The notes under the pieces were generated by a model. It saw only the letters and a list, made by a program, of their open reading frames with translations. It did not search any database and was not told where the DNA came from. From Rohdeia mirabilis (lineage in GTDB: Bacteria; Planctomycetota; UBA1135; GCA-002686595), in NCBI GenBank assembly GCA_007750655.1, contig CP036290.1, forward strand, positions 1,860,001-1,924,000: a DNA stretch of 64,000 nt, written 5' to 3'. Shown here piece after piece: positions 25,370 through 34,550 of this stretch (position 1 is its first letter; the number at the start of each line of letters is the position of its first letter). The position numbers were made by a program, and so were the translations under genes.

Positions 25370-27535
25370 ATGTCAACGCTTCTTCGGTTCGCCTTCTTCG
25401 TCGCTCCCCTCGTGATCGGTTCGACCGGGCTGAGCAGCTGTTCGGGTGGGAGCGGCGGCAGTGGACCCGTGGCGCCGAAGCTGTCGTTCCCGGGGCTGCG
25501 TCTGTCCGCCGGTGACGTGCCCACGTCGGTGGCGTCCGCCGACCTGGATGGGGACGGCCTCCTCGATCTGGTGACGGCGAACGTCGACTCGGATGACGTG
25601 TCGGTGCTCATGGCCGCGGGGGACGGGACGTTCCGCCCGGCAGCGAACTTCGCGGCGGGTGGCGAGCCGCGGTCGATCGCGATCGCTGACCTGGACGGGA
25701 ACGGAACTCTCGACCTTGTTGCGACCAACCGCATGCCGAACGGCTTGTCGGTGCTCTCGGGCGCGGGGGACGGGACCTTCGGCGCGGCGGCGGCGTACTC
25801 GACCGGCGCCCTCCCCCTATCGGTCGCGATCGCCGATGTGAACGAGGACGGTGCCCTCGACCTGGTCACGGCGGACCTCTTCTCGAACAGCGTGTCGGTG
25901 CTCCTGGGTGTGGGGGACGGGACGTTCGGTGCGAACTGGACCGTCGCAGCCGGCTCTCGGCCAAGATCGATGGCGATCGCCGACGTGAACGGGGACGGGG
26001 CTCTCGACCTGGTGACGGCGAACCAACTGTTGGACGACGTGTCGGTGCTCCTGGGGGTGGGGAACGGGACGTTTGGTACGCCGACGACCTTCGCCACGGG
26101 TACCGAGCCCTTCTCGGTCGCGATCGCGGACCTGGACGGTGACGGTGCCCTCGACCTGGTGACGGCGAACTTCGGCTCGAACGACGTGTCGGTGCTGATG
26201 GGCGCGGGGGACGGGACCTTCGGCGCCGCGACGGGATTCGCCGCCGGGACCGAGCCGTTCTCGGTCGCGCTGGCCGACCTGGACGGTGACGGTGTGCTGG
26301 ATCTGGTGACGGCGAACTACGCGTCGGACGACGTGTCCGTTCTGCTGGGCGCAGGGGACGGGACCTTCGGCGCGGCGGTGGCCTTCGCGGCCGGTGACCT
26401 GCCGAGATCGCTGGCGATCGCGGACCTGGACGGGAACGGCGACGTCGATCTGGTGACGGCGAACGAGGGCACGGACGACGTATCGGTGCTCTGGGGTGCT
26501 GGGGACGGGACGTTCGGAGCTGTTGAGACCTTCGGAGCCGGGGACGGGCCCTTCGCCGCGTCGATCGCGGATCTGGACGGAGACGGCGTGCCCGACCTGG
26601 TGACGGCGAATCTGATCTCGGCCGATGTGTCGGTGCTCTTGGGCGCAGGAGACGGGACGTTCGGTGCGCAGGCGACGTTCGGGGTCGGGCTCGATCCCGT
26701 TGCCGTCGCGATCGCTGACCTCGACGGTGACGGCGCCTTCGACGTCGTCACAGCGAATCAGTTCACCGACGACGTTTCGGTCCTCCTGGGCCTGGGGAGC
26801 GGGAGTTTCGGTTCACAGACGACCTTTGCCGCCGGCGACGATCCTGCCTCCGTCGCGATCGCCGATCTGGACGGTGATGGGGCTCTCGACCTGGTGACGG
26901 CGAACATCGACTCGGACGACGTGTCGGTGCTCCTGGGCGCGGGGGACGGGACCTTCGGGGCGGCGGCGGCCTTCGCGGCGGGTGACGCTCCATTCTCGGT
27001 GGCGATCGCGGACCTCGACGCAGACGGGGCTCTCGACCTGGTGACGGCGAACGAGAGCACGGACGACGTCTCGGTGCTCATGGGCGTGGGGGACGGGACG
27101 TTCGGAGCCGCCGTGAATTTCGTGGCCGGCACCGGGCCTCGATGGGTGGCGATCGCCGACCTGGACGGAGACGGCGCTCTCGACCTGATGACGGCGAACT
27201 ACGACTCGGACGATGTGTCGGTGCTGCTGGGCGTGGGGGACGGGTCGTTCGCTGCGCCCACGACTCTCACAGCGGGCGTCGAGCCGCGGTCGATAGCGAT
27301 CGTGGACCTGGACGGCGACGGATCCCTCGACGTGGTGGCGGCCAATCGTCTCTCGAGCGATCTGTCGGTGTTCTTGGGGCTCGGAGACGGCACGTTCGGC
27401 GCGGCTACGACCCTGGCGGTGGGTGATGAACCCTACTCCTTGGCGACCGCTGACCTGGATGGCGACGGAGCCTTCGATCTGGTGACCACGCGATTCACGT
27501 CGGACGACGTGTCGGTGTTGATCAACCTGCGCTGA
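25370..27535 (+). CDS. FG-GAP/VCBS-repeat lipoprotein, 14 repeats
   Basis: A 721-residue secreted protein. A lipoprotein signal (residues 1-23, lipobox LSSC) is followed by a short Gly/Ser linker and then 14 tandem repeats from residue 51 to the end. Each full unit is 49 residues and carries IADLDGDGALDLVTAN (a Ca-binding DxDxDG loop), then DDVSVLLG and GAGDGTFG. FG-GAP repeats of this kind form blades of integrin-like beta-propellers; 14 units would suit two seven-bladed propellers. The role is probably surface binding or adhesion, with no catalytic residues visible. The last unit is cut short (34 residues), as is usual for a closing blade. It stands alone between dinB and polA. Confidence 0.85.
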   Translation: MSTLLRFAFFVAPLVIGSTGLSSCSGGSGGSGPVAPKLSFPGLRLSAGDVPTSVASADLDGDGLLDLVTANVDSDDVSVLMAAGDGTFRPAANFAAGGEPRSIAIADLDGNGTLDLVATNRMPNGLSVLSGAGDGTFGAAAAYSTGALPLSVAIADVNEDGALDLVTADLFSNSVSVLLGVGDGTFGANWTVAAGSRPRSMAIADVNGDGALDLVTANQLLDDVSVLLGVGNGTFGTPTTFATGTEPFSVAIADLDGDGALDLVTANFGSNDVSVLMGAGDGTFGAATGFAAGTEPFSVALADLDGDGVLDLVTANYASDDVSVLLGAGDGTFGAAVAFAAGDLPRSLAIADLDGNGDVDLVTANEGTDDVSVLWGAGDGTFGAVETFGAGDGPFAASIADLDGDGVPDLVTANLISADVSVLLGAGDGTFGAQATFGVGLDPVAVAIADLDGDGAFDVVTANQFTDDVSVLLGLGSGSFGSQTTFAAGDDPASVAIADLDGDGALDLVTANIDSDDVSVLLGAGDGTFGAAAAFAAGDAPFSVAIADLDADGALDLVTANESTDDVSVLMGVGDGTFGAAVNFVAGTGPRWVAIADLDGDGALDLMTANYDSDDVSVLLGVGDGSFAAPTTLTAGVEPRSIAIVDLDGDGSLDVVAANRLSSDLSVFLGLGDGTFGAATTLAVGDEPYSLATADLDGDGAFDLVTTRFTSDDVSVLINLR
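25520..27535 (+). repeat. in-frame 147-bp tandem repeat array (14 units)
   Basis: Thirteen full units of 147 bp and one of about 100 bp encode the FG-GAP blades. Units differ mostly at the loop after VTAN, while the DLDGDG and GDGTFG codons are nearly invariant. The high similarity of units suggests recent expansion or gene conversion and may be prone to recombination and misassembly. Confidence 0.85.
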
Positions 27536-27910
27536 GCATGGCTCTGGGCTCCTCGGCCTCTCCACCAGGTACGAGAGTTCTCGCTCGCCTGCCGCGAGGG
27601 GGTCGATGGTGTCCAGGCTCTCGCGCAGGGCTTCGGTGCGCCCCAGGTGCTGTGGACCACGCGTTCTGGTCCGCCTCTCCGACTCGATCAACGCGCGCGG
27701 ACCGGAAGCGGCCAGAGGTCGATCACGAAGCCGCGGGGGACGGAGCGCCTACGACGCGCCCAGTCGTGACGAGCGGGTGTCGGTCGCTCTTCGGCTTCGC
27801 GACGAGCCCCTGCTCGAGCCGCGGTCCAGCAACTCGCCGGGCGTCGTCGGCCGAAGGCATCGCTGCACGGTGAGGGGCGCGGCCCCGAGCGCGAGTGAGG
27901 CGCCGAGGAC
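27536..27910. other. Convergent intergenic region between FG-GAP gene and polA
   Basis: 375 bases with no supported gene and no clear terminator hairpin. Short frames here have no recognisable domain. Confidence 0.4.
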
Positions 27911-30625
27911 TCAGTGCGCCTCGAGCCAGTTCGCACCCCAGCCGCGATCGACGACCAGCGGCACCGACAGCTCCCAGGCGTTCTCCATGCACTCGACGAC
28001 GAGCTGCTCGGCGAGCTCCTTCTCGGAGTCGGGCACCTCGAGCAGCAGTTCGTCGTGGACCTGCAGGAGCATGCGCGTGGCGAGGCCCTCCTCGCGCAGG
28101 CGAGCGTCCACCGCCAGCATCGCGCGCTTGATGATGTCGGCGGCCGAGCCCTGCACCGGCGTGTTGACCGCCGCGTTCTCGGCGAAGCTGCGCTGACGCG
28201 AGTTCTCGCTCGACAGGTCGGCCACGTGGCGTTTGCGACCGGCCAGCGTCTCGACGTAGCCCGTGCGCCGCGCCTCCTCGAGCAACGCCTCCATCCAGCC
28301 CTTCACGCTGGGGAAGCTCGCGAAGTACTTCTCGATGAACTTCTTCGCCTCGTTGACGCTCATGTCGGTCTCGCGCGCCAGGCGCTGCGGACCCATGCCG
28401 TACAGGAGGCCGAAGTTGATGACCTTGGCCTGGCTGCGCATCTCGCGCGTGATCAGTTCGGGCATCACGTCGAACACGATCGCGGCGGTCTGCGCGTGGA
28501 TGTCCTTCCCGTCCACGAAGGCCTGGATCATCTTCTCGTCGCCGGACAGGTGCGCCATGACGCGCAGCTCGATCTGGCTGTAGTCGGCGGCCAGGAACGT
28601 CCAGTTCCCGTGCTCGTCCGGTTCGCGCGGCACGAACGCGCGACGCAGCCGGCGGCCCTTCTCGGTGCGCACCGGGATGTTCTGCAGGTTCGGGTCCGAA
28701 CAGGCCAGACGCCCGGTGGCGGCGACCACCTGGCTGAAGCTGCAGTGCACGCGGTGCGTGTGCGGGTTGACGTAGCGCGGCAAGGCGTCCACGTACGTGC
28801 TCTTCAGCTTGGTCAGTTCGCGGTACTCGAGCAGCTTCGCCACGATCTCGACACCCGCGTAGTTGTCGTTCAGGGTGGCGGCGTCCGTCGAATAGCCGGT
28901 CTTGGTGCGCTTCACGCGCTTGACGCCGGCCTCGTTCTGGATCTCGAGCTTCTCGAACAGGATGTGGCCGAGCGCCTTGGTCGAGTTGATGTTGAAGACC
29001 TCGCCGGCCAGGTCGTGGATGGCCGTCTCGAGCAGCGCGATCTCGCCGGTGAGCTCCTTCGAGTACTCGGCGAGCAGCTTCTCGTCGAGCCGGATGCCCT
29101 CGGCCTGCATGCGCACGAGCACGTCCACCAGCGGCAGCTCGAGGTCGTACACCAGCGGGCCGACCTCTTCCTCCTCGACCTCCTTCGCCAAGACGTCGCT
29201 GAGCCGGAACGTGCAGTCCGCGTCCTCGCAGGCGTAGTCGGCGACCTGGTCGACCGGCACCTCCGCCATGGTGATCTGCTTGGCTCCGCTGCCGATCAGG
29301 TCCTTGGTCGGGATCTTCGACAGGCCGAAGAAGTGCAGCGACAGCGCGTCGAGGTTGTGGGCGCGTCGCGTGCCGGCCGCGCAGAAACTCGCGATGAGCG
29401 TGTCGAAGTCGACCGGCGGCAGTTCGAGACCCTGGTGGCGAAAGACGAGCCAGTCGTACTTCGCGTTCTGGGCGATGCGCTCGAGCTTCGGATCGGTCAG
29501 CAGCCGCTCGAGTCGCCCGAGCAGCGCTTTCGGTCCGTCCGGATCGACCGGCGGGTCGGCGTTGAACGGCACGTACCACGCGCGACCCGGCGCGTCGGCG
29601 AACGAAACGCCGACCAGGTCCACCGCGAGCGGGTCCAGGCCGGTGGTCTCGGTGTCGACGGAGAAGCGTCCCGATTCGACGAGCTGTTTCTCCATCGCGG
29701 CGAGGCCGTCGAGGTCGCGCACCTGCGTGTAGGCGCGTTCGACCTCGTCCGCACCGCCCGAGCGCGCGTGCATCTGCTCGAGCAGCGTGCGGAACTGCAT
29801 GCGCTGGAACAGTTCGGCGAGGCGCTCGACGTCCGGTTCGGCCGGTCCGACACCGTCGAGCCCCGGATCGAGCGGCACGTGCGTGTCGATCGTGACCAGC
29901 TCGCGCGACAGGAGCAAGAGGTCGCGACTCTGCTCGATCTTCTCGGCCATCTTCGGCGAGAGGTCGCCCAGGTGTTCGAGCACGCCCGCGACCGAGCCGT
30001 GGTCCTGGATCAGCTTGGCCGCGCCCTTCTCGCCGATGCCCTTGACGCCCGGCACGTTGTCCGAACTGTCGCCCATGATCGCCAGCACGTCGATCACCCG
30101 GTCGGGCGTGCAGCCGAACTTGGCCTCGACCGCCGCCGCGTCCTCGATCACGAGCGCTTCGCCCTTCTTGAAGACGTTGTAGAGCTTCACGTGGTCGCTC
30201 ACGAGCTGCATGAAGTCCTTGTCGCCGGTCACGATCATGACCTCGTGGCCGGCCGCCTCGCCCGCTTTCGCGAGCGTGCCGATCACGTCGTCGGCCTCGT
30301 AGCCGGGCACTTCGAACAGCGTGATCCCGTGGCCGCGCACCACCTCGCGCAGGTCGTCGAGCTGGGCCACCATGTCCTCCGGGGCGCGCTCGCGCGTGGC
30401 CTTGTACTCGGCGTACTGCTCGTGCCGGAACGTCGGCCCCTTGGCGTCGAAGGCGACCGCGATCAGGTCGGGCCGCTCCTCCTCCAGCAGGCGCCGCAGC
30501 ACCATCGTGAAGCCGTAGGTCGCTCCGGTGGGGCGTCCGTCGGCGGTGGTCAGTCCCGAGCGCGCGAAGGCGAAGTGGGAGCGGAAGGCGAGCGCGGTGC
30601 CGTCGAGCAGGAAGAGCCGGGACAT
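27911..30625 (-). CDS. polA: DNA polymerase I
   Basis: Repair and Okazaki-fragment polymerase, 904 residues, with all three domains. The 5' nuclease runs from residue 1 to about 290 (LLDGTALAFRS, TGDKDFMQLV, GDSSDNVPGVKGIG). The 3'-5' proofreading exonuclease has its acidic residues intact (VDTETTGLDP, QNAKYDWLVF, YACEDADCTF), unlike many bacterial PolI proteins where they are lost. The polymerase domain has DYSQIELRVMAHLSGD, the O-helix AKVINFGLLYGMG and the palm motif QVHDELLLEVP. It starts at 30625; an upstream open frame of more than 700 codons is antisense to other genes and is ignored. A -10-like TACCCT sits 8 nt before the ATG. Confidence 0.96.
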   Translation of the reverse strand: MSRLFLLDGTALAFRSHFAFARSGLTTADGRPTGATYGFTMVLRRLLEEERPDLIAVAFDAKGPTFRHEQYAEYKATRERAPEDMVAQLDDLREVVRGHGITLFEVPGYEADDVIGTLAKAGEAAGHEVMIVTGDKDFMQLVSDHVKLYNVFKKGEALVIEDAAAVEAKFGCTPDRVIDVLAIMGDSSDNVPGVKGIGEKGAAKLIQDHGSVAGVLEHLGDLSPKMAEKIEQSRDLLLLSRELVTIDTHVPLDPGLDGVGPAEPDVERLAELFQRMQFRTLLEQMHARSGGADEVERAYTQVRDLDGLAAMEKQLVESGRFSVDTETTGLDPLAVDLVGVSFADAPGRAWYVPFNADPPVDPDGPKALLGRLERLLTDPKLERIAQNAKYDWLVFRHQGLELPPVDFDTLIASFCAAGTRRAHNLDALSLHFFGLSKIPTKDLIGSGAKQITMAEVPVDQVADYACEDADCTFRLSDVLAKEVEEEEVGPLVYDLELPLVDVLVRMQAEGIRLDEKLLAEYSKELTGEIALLETAIHDLAGEVFNINSTKALGHILFEKLEIQNEAGVKRVKRTKTGYSTDAATLNDNYAGVEIVAKLLEYRELTKLKSTYVDALPRYVNPHTHRVHCSFSQVVAATGRLACSDPNLQNIPVRTEKGRRLRRAFVPREPDEHGNWTFLAADYSQIELRVMAHLSGDEKMIQAFVDGKDIHAQTAAIVFDVMPELITREMRSQAKVINFGLLYGMGPQRLARETDMSVNEAKKFIEKYFASFPSVKGWMEALLEEARRTGYVETLAGRKRHVADLSSENSRQRSFAENAAVNTPVQGSAADIIKRAMLAVDARLREEGLATRMLLQVHDELLLEVPDSEKELAEQLVVECMENAWELSVPLVVDRGWGANWLEAH

Positions 30626-30633
30626 GGGCGGCG

Positions 30634-30639
30634 AGGGTA
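30634..30639 (-). promoter_or_regulatory. candidate leaderless -10 for polA
   Basis: TACCCT on the minus strand, 8 nt before the polA ATG. The spacing puts the transcription start at or near the A of ATG. No clear -35 is seen. Confidence 0.4.
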
Positions 30640-30808
30640 GCCGGGGGGGCGCACGTTTTCCCGTCGCGATCCGACACGCCCGGGTCAGCGGCGCAGTCTC
30701 TTCCCCTGAGGGAGGGCGGGGGCCCGCGGTGGTATCGGGGCCGCGCGCGTCCCAGGATGGTGGCCGCCGCCGCCCGGGTCGCACGCCGCCCGTGAGCTCC
30801 GCCACGCC

Positions 30809-31831
30809 ATGCACGACGTCCACGACCACACCGGCCCCGAGCCGTACGGAGCCGGCGGGCAGGGGGCGCGGACCGCGGACGCGCGGGCGGTCGGGCAGGG
30901 CGAGCTGGACGAACGGGTCGCGCTGCTCGAGTTCACCGATCGGCGCGCGCTCGACGACGCGGCTCTGGCGCTGGCGGCCCAGGGCATCGCCTGGTCGGTC
31001 GTCACGCTCCCGCGCCCCGCGACCGGCCGCCACCGTTTCGTGCTGACGGTGCCCGTGGCCCAGGCGGACGCGGCGAAGGTCGAGCTGTCGGGCTACGTGC
31101 ACGAACTCAAGCAGCGGCGCGGCGTCGAACCCCTGCCCGATCCGGTCGACATGGGGTCCGCGGGAGCGTTCGGCTACGTGGCGCTGATGGCGCTCGTGTT
31201 CCTGTGCGAGCGCCAGGGGCTGTTCGGGCTCGACTGGCGCGGCGCGGGCGTCAATTCGGCGGCGGCCGTGCTCGACGGCGAGGTCTGGCGCACGGTCACG
31301 TCGCTCTTCCTGCACGCGGACGGAGCGCACCTCGTCAGCAACCTGTTCTTCGGGACGCTGTTCGGGGTGCTGCTCGCCCACGCGGTCGGCAGCGGCGTGG
31401 CCTGGCTGGCGATCCTGCTCGCCGGCGGCCTGGGCAACCTCGCGAACGACCTGCTGCAGGAGTCGACGCACCGCTCGATCGGCGCCTCCACGGCGGTCTT
31501 CGCGGCGGTCGGACTGCTGGTCGGCGTCGAGTCGATCCGCCGGCGCAGCTTCAGCGTCGGCCCGGCGCGCCGCTACGGTCCGATCCTGTTGGGCGCGGTG
31601 CTGCTGGCCTGGTTCGGCGGCGGCAACGTGCAGGAGGGCGGCGGTCGCGGACCGGTGGACGTCGGGGCGCACGTGCTGGGCTTCGTCGCCGGCCTCGCGC
31701 TGAGTGGACCGCTCGCGCTGGTGGCCGCGCGCGCCGAGTTGCGTTCGTTGCGCGTGCAGGTCGTGGCGGCGGGCGTCGCACTGGTCGTGGCGGCCGCGGC
31801 CTGGACCGCGGCGTTCGCCACCTGGGGCTGA
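30809..31831 (+). CDS. rhomboid-family intramembrane serine protease
   Basis: A 340-residue membrane protein with about six hydrophobic segments after a roughly 110-residue soluble N-terminus. Rhomboid motifs are present: HLVSNLFFGTLFG in the second helix, the catalytic Ser in SIGASTAVFA (normally GxSG; here GAST), and the catalytic His in VDVGAHVLGF. Rhomboids cleave within or near transmembrane helices of other proteins. The N-terminal domain (LDERVALLEFTDRRALDDAALAL) looks like the small soluble domain seen before some bacterial rhomboids. Substrate is unknown. It diverges from polA and stands alone. Confidence 0.82.
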   Translation: MHDVHDHTGPEPYGAGGQGARTADARAVGQGELDERVALLEFTDRRALDDAALALAAQGIAWSVVTLPRPATGRHRFVLTVPVAQADAAKVELSGYVHELKQRRGVEPLPDPVDMGSAGAFGYVALMALVFLCERQGLFGLDWRGAGVNSAAAVLDGEVWRTVTSLFLHADGAHLVSNLFFGTLFGVLLAHAVGSGVAWLAILLAGGLGNLANDLLQESTHRSIGASTAVFAAVGLLVGVESIRRRSFSVGPARRYGPILLGAVLLAWFGGGNVQEGGGRGPVDVGAHVLGFVAGLALSGPLALVAARAELRSLRVQVVAAGVALVVAAAAWTAAFATWG

Positions 31832-31987
31832 CGGGAGCACGCGTGCGGTGACCGCGGACCGTGGGCTCGAACCGCCGTCGAAGCCTGCGACGCGACCGCT
31901 CGCCCAGAATCTTGAGCGGCGTCCGTGGGGCCCGCGCCTACCGTGTCCCGCCCGTTCGGCGGCTGGTGCGCCGCGTCCGGTCACGCC

Positions 31988-33388
31988 ATGGATGCTCCCG
32001 ATCGATCCGACGCCCGCGCGCCCGCGACGCCCAACCTTCGGCGCGAGCTGCGCCAACAGCTGCGACTCGCACTGCCCATCATCGTCGTCCAGCTCGGGAT
32101 GATGGGCATGGGCGCGGTCGACACGTTGATGGTTGGTCGCTACGGCGCCGAGGACGACGGCGGCGCGGCCCTGTCGGCGGTGGCCCAGGGCAACCTGCTC
32201 TTCTTCGGCGGCTTCACGTTCGCGATGGGGGTGATGATGGGGCTCGACCCCGTTCTCTCCCAGGCGCTCGGAGCCGACGACCGCCGCGGTTTCGCGCGCG
32301 GCGTGCAGCGCGGCTTCGTGCTCGTGCCGCTGCTCGCGCTGATCGCCGCGCTGCCGCTCCTGTTCGCCGGGCCGTTGCTCGCCGCGCTCGATCAACCGGC
32401 CGAGGTGCGCGACCTGGCCGTCTCGTACTGCCACTGGTCGCTGCCCGGCGTGCCGCTCATGCTCGGGTTCGTGGTGCTGCGCGGGGCGTTGCAGTCGCTC
32501 GAGAAGCTGGCGCCGATCCTGTGGACGGTGCTTGCGGCGAACGTCCTGAACGTCGTACTCGACGCCGCGCTCATCCACGGCACGTGGGGCGCGCCAGAGC
32601 TCGGATCGACGGGATCGGCGATCGCCAGCACGATCGGGCGCGGCTTCATGCTCGTCATGTTGGCGGCGCTGGCGATCGGGCGACTGCGGCCGCTCGTCCT
32701 CCCGCTCGACCGCGCCGCGCTGCAGATCGCGCCTCTCGCACGCCTCGTGCGACTGGGCTCGTCGGTCGGCGCCCAGAACCTGCTCGAGTTCGGCGCCTTC
32801 GCAGCCGTGGCGGTGGGCATGGGCCAGATCGGCACGACCGAGCAGGCCGGTCACATGGTCGCCATGAACCTCGCCGCGCTGTCGTTCATGATCCCGCTCG
32901 GCGTCGCGACCGCGGCCTCCGTGCGCGTCGGCAAGGCGGTCGGACGCGGCGACGGCGACGCGGCGCGTTTCGCGGCGCGCACGGCGCTCGTGCTGGGCGC
33001 CGGTTTCATGCTGGCGAGCGGCGGCGTGTACTTCACCTGCGCCGAGTTCCTGGCGGGGCTCTACACGGACAAGGCGGCCGTGGTCGCGGTGGCTGCGACG
33101 CTGCTCCCGTTGGCGGCGGCGTTCCAGCTCTTCGACGGGACCCAGGTGGTCGCGCTCGGCGTCCTGCGCGGCGCGGGCGACACGGCGCTGCCGGCGTTGG
33201 TCAACCTCGTGGGCTACTGGCTGATCGGTCTGCCGTTCGGGTGGTGGCTGGCGTTCGACACGACCGTGGGGTACCCGGGACTGTGGTGGGGGCTCGTGCT
33301 CGGCCTGGTGGTCGTGGCCGCCGTCCTCGTGGTGCGCATCCGCGTCCGACTCGCGCGGTTCGTGTCGCGCGTCGATCTCGACGGTTGA
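31988..33388 (+). CDS. MATE-family multidrug/Na+ antiporter
   Basis: Twelve-helix efflux protein of 466 residues in the inner membrane. It opens with the characteristic RQQLRLALPIIVVQLGMMGMGAVDTLMVGRYG and keeps a second, related bundle (LVRLGSSVGAQNLLEFGAF) half way along, the usual MATE internal duplication. It exports cationic or organic compounds in exchange for Na+ or H+. The ATG at 31988 is preferred over upstream alternatives because the first helix starts about 25 residues in. TACCGT at 31938-31943 is a weak -10 candidate. It is followed by the DUF368 gene 40 bp on; the -10-like TATGCT between suggests that gene has its own promoter. Confidence 0.88.
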   Translation: MDAPDRSDARAPATPNLRRELRQQLRLALPIIVVQLGMMGMGAVDTLMVGRYGAEDDGGAALSAVAQGNLLFFGGFTFAMGVMMGLDPVLSQALGADDRRGFARGVQRGFVLVPLLALIAALPLLFAGPLLAALDQPAEVRDLAVSYCHWSLPGVPLMLGFVVLRGALQSLEKLAPILWTVLAANVLNVVLDAALIHGTWGAPELGSTGSAIASTIGRGFMLVMLAALAIGRLRPLVLPLDRAALQIAPLARLVRLGSSVGAQNLLEFGAFAAVAVGMGQIGTTEQAGHMVAMNLAALSFMIPLGVATAASVRVGKAVGRGDGDAARFAARTALVLGAGFMLASGGVYFTCAEFLAGLYTDKAAVVAVAATLLPLAAAFQLFDGTQVVALGVLRGAGDTALPALVNLVGYWLIGLPFGWWLAFDTTVGYPGLWWGLVLGLVVVAAVLVVRIRVRLARFVSRVDLDG

Positions 33389-33415
33389 CCTTCAGCCCGG
33401 GGCGGCGGCGGTCCG

Positions 33416-33421
33416 TATGCT
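33416..33421 (+). promoter_or_regulatory. candidate leaderless -10 for the DUF368 gene
   Basis: TATGCT ends 7 nt before the ATG at 33429. A TTGACC hexamer occurs further upstream (33385-33390) but at 25-nt spacing, which is too long for a standard -35. Confidence 0.4.
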
Positions 33422-33428
33422 CCCGGCC

Positions 33429-34532
33429 ATGGACGCCTCCCTCCCCCCCGCGCCCGACGTCGATCCCGCCGCTGCCCTCGAGCGTCCGGTCGGCCCGATC
33501 CTCTCCGTCTTCACCGGGTTCCTGATGGGACTCGCGAACCTCGTCCCCGGGCTCTCGGGCGGCACCATGATTCTGATCATGGGCCTGTACGAGCGCTTCG
33601 TCGCCGCCATCGCCGAGGTCACGTCGCTGCGGCCGAAGCGCTCGACGATCGTCTTCCTCGCGCTGTTCGGCGCAGGCCTCGTGCTGGCGCTGGGGGGCTT
33701 CTCGAAGGTCGCCGTGTGGGCCGTGGTCAACGAGCGGATGGGGGCGTTCGCACTGTTCGTCGGACTCACGCTGGGCGTCGTGCCCGAGCTGTTCGCCGAG
33801 AGTCGCCCGCGCGGCGGCAGCGGCAACTGGGTCACGATGCTGGTGTCGGTCGCGGTCGGATTCGCGCTCGTGGTCGGACTCGGCGCGCTGGACGTGGCCT
33901 CGGGGTCGGACGGCTGGCTGTTCCTCGCACTGGTCGGTGCGCTGGCCGCGTCGAGCATGATCCTGCCGGGCGTGTCGGGCTCATACGTGCTGCTGCTCTT
34001 CGGCGTGTACGAGACCGTCATCGGCAGTCTGTCCGTGTCGCACCTGCGCGCGGAGCCGGCCGAGGCCCTGGCGGTGCTCGTGCCGGTGGGCGTCGGCGTG
34101 GTCGTCGGGATCGGCGCCTTCTCGAACCTGCTCAAGGTCCTGCTCGTGCGCGCCAGCCGAGCGACGCACGGCGTGCTGCTGGGCCTCGTCCTCGGTTCGG
34201 TCGTGGGCCTGTGGCCGTTCCAGAGCCTCGTGCACCCCGAACTGGCGCGCAGCGACGAGCGCAAGGCGATCGCGATGCTCGTCGTCGACGAGGCGCCGCT
34301 CGCCGAGATCCGCGAGGCGCGCGGCGTCGACTGGGACGCGGCGCGCGCGGCCGAGCTGGCCGAGCGTTTCGCGGGCTACGAGACCCGGGGAGACCTGAAG
34401 CTGGCCTCGAACGCGACCGAACGCTTCTCGCCGACCGGGATGCAGGTCCTCCTGGCCGCGCTGCTCGCGCTGTTCGGACTCGTGCTCACACGCGTGCTCG
34501 CGCGCGTCGGTGCGAAGCACGGCGACGGCTGA
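33429..34532 (+). CDS. DUF368 polyprenyl-phosphate transporter-like membrane protein
   Basis: A 367-residue integral membrane protein of the DUF368 family, with about nine helices. Typical family features are GFLMGLANLVPGLSGGTMILIMGLYE near the start and MILPGVSGSYVLLLFGVYE in the middle; the repeated PG(V/L)SG motifs suggest two related halves. Some DUF368 members are proposed to recycle undecaprenyl phosphate across the membrane, which would link it to the cell-wall and glycan genes in this window, but that is inference. A soluble loop of about 60 residues comes late (LVVDEAPLAEIREARG). The start at 33429 fits the -10-like hexamer 7 nt upstream. Confidence 0.8.
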   Translation: MDASLPPAPDVDPAAALERPVGPILSVFTGFLMGLANLVPGLSGGTMILIMGLYERFVAAIAEVTSLRPKRSTIVFLALFGAGLVLALGGFSKVAVWAVVNERMGAFALFVGLTLGVVPELFAESRPRGGSGNWVTMLVSVAVGFALVVGLGALDVASGSDGWLFLALVGALAASSMILPGVSGSYVLLLFGVYETVIGSLSVSHLRAEPAEALAVLVPVGVGVVVGIGAFSNLLKVLLVRASRATHGVLLGLVLGSVVGLWPFQSLVHPELARSDERKAIAMLVVDEAPLAEIREARGVDWDAARAAELAERFAGYETRGDLKLASNATERFSPTGMQVLLAALLALFGLVLTRVLARVGAKHGDG

Positions 34533-34550
34533 GCGCCGGTCCTGGCCGCG

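Noticed and set aside
25520..27535. CRISPR-like or satellite array
   Set aside because: The 147-bp periodicity is in frame and encodes FG-GAP blades; there are no short identical repeats with unique spacers.
30626..32854. An open frame of about 740 codons on the minus strand continuous with polA
   Set aside because: It is antisense to the rhomboid and MATE genes, which have clear motifs; polA begins normally at 30625. Long antisense frames are expected at this GC content.
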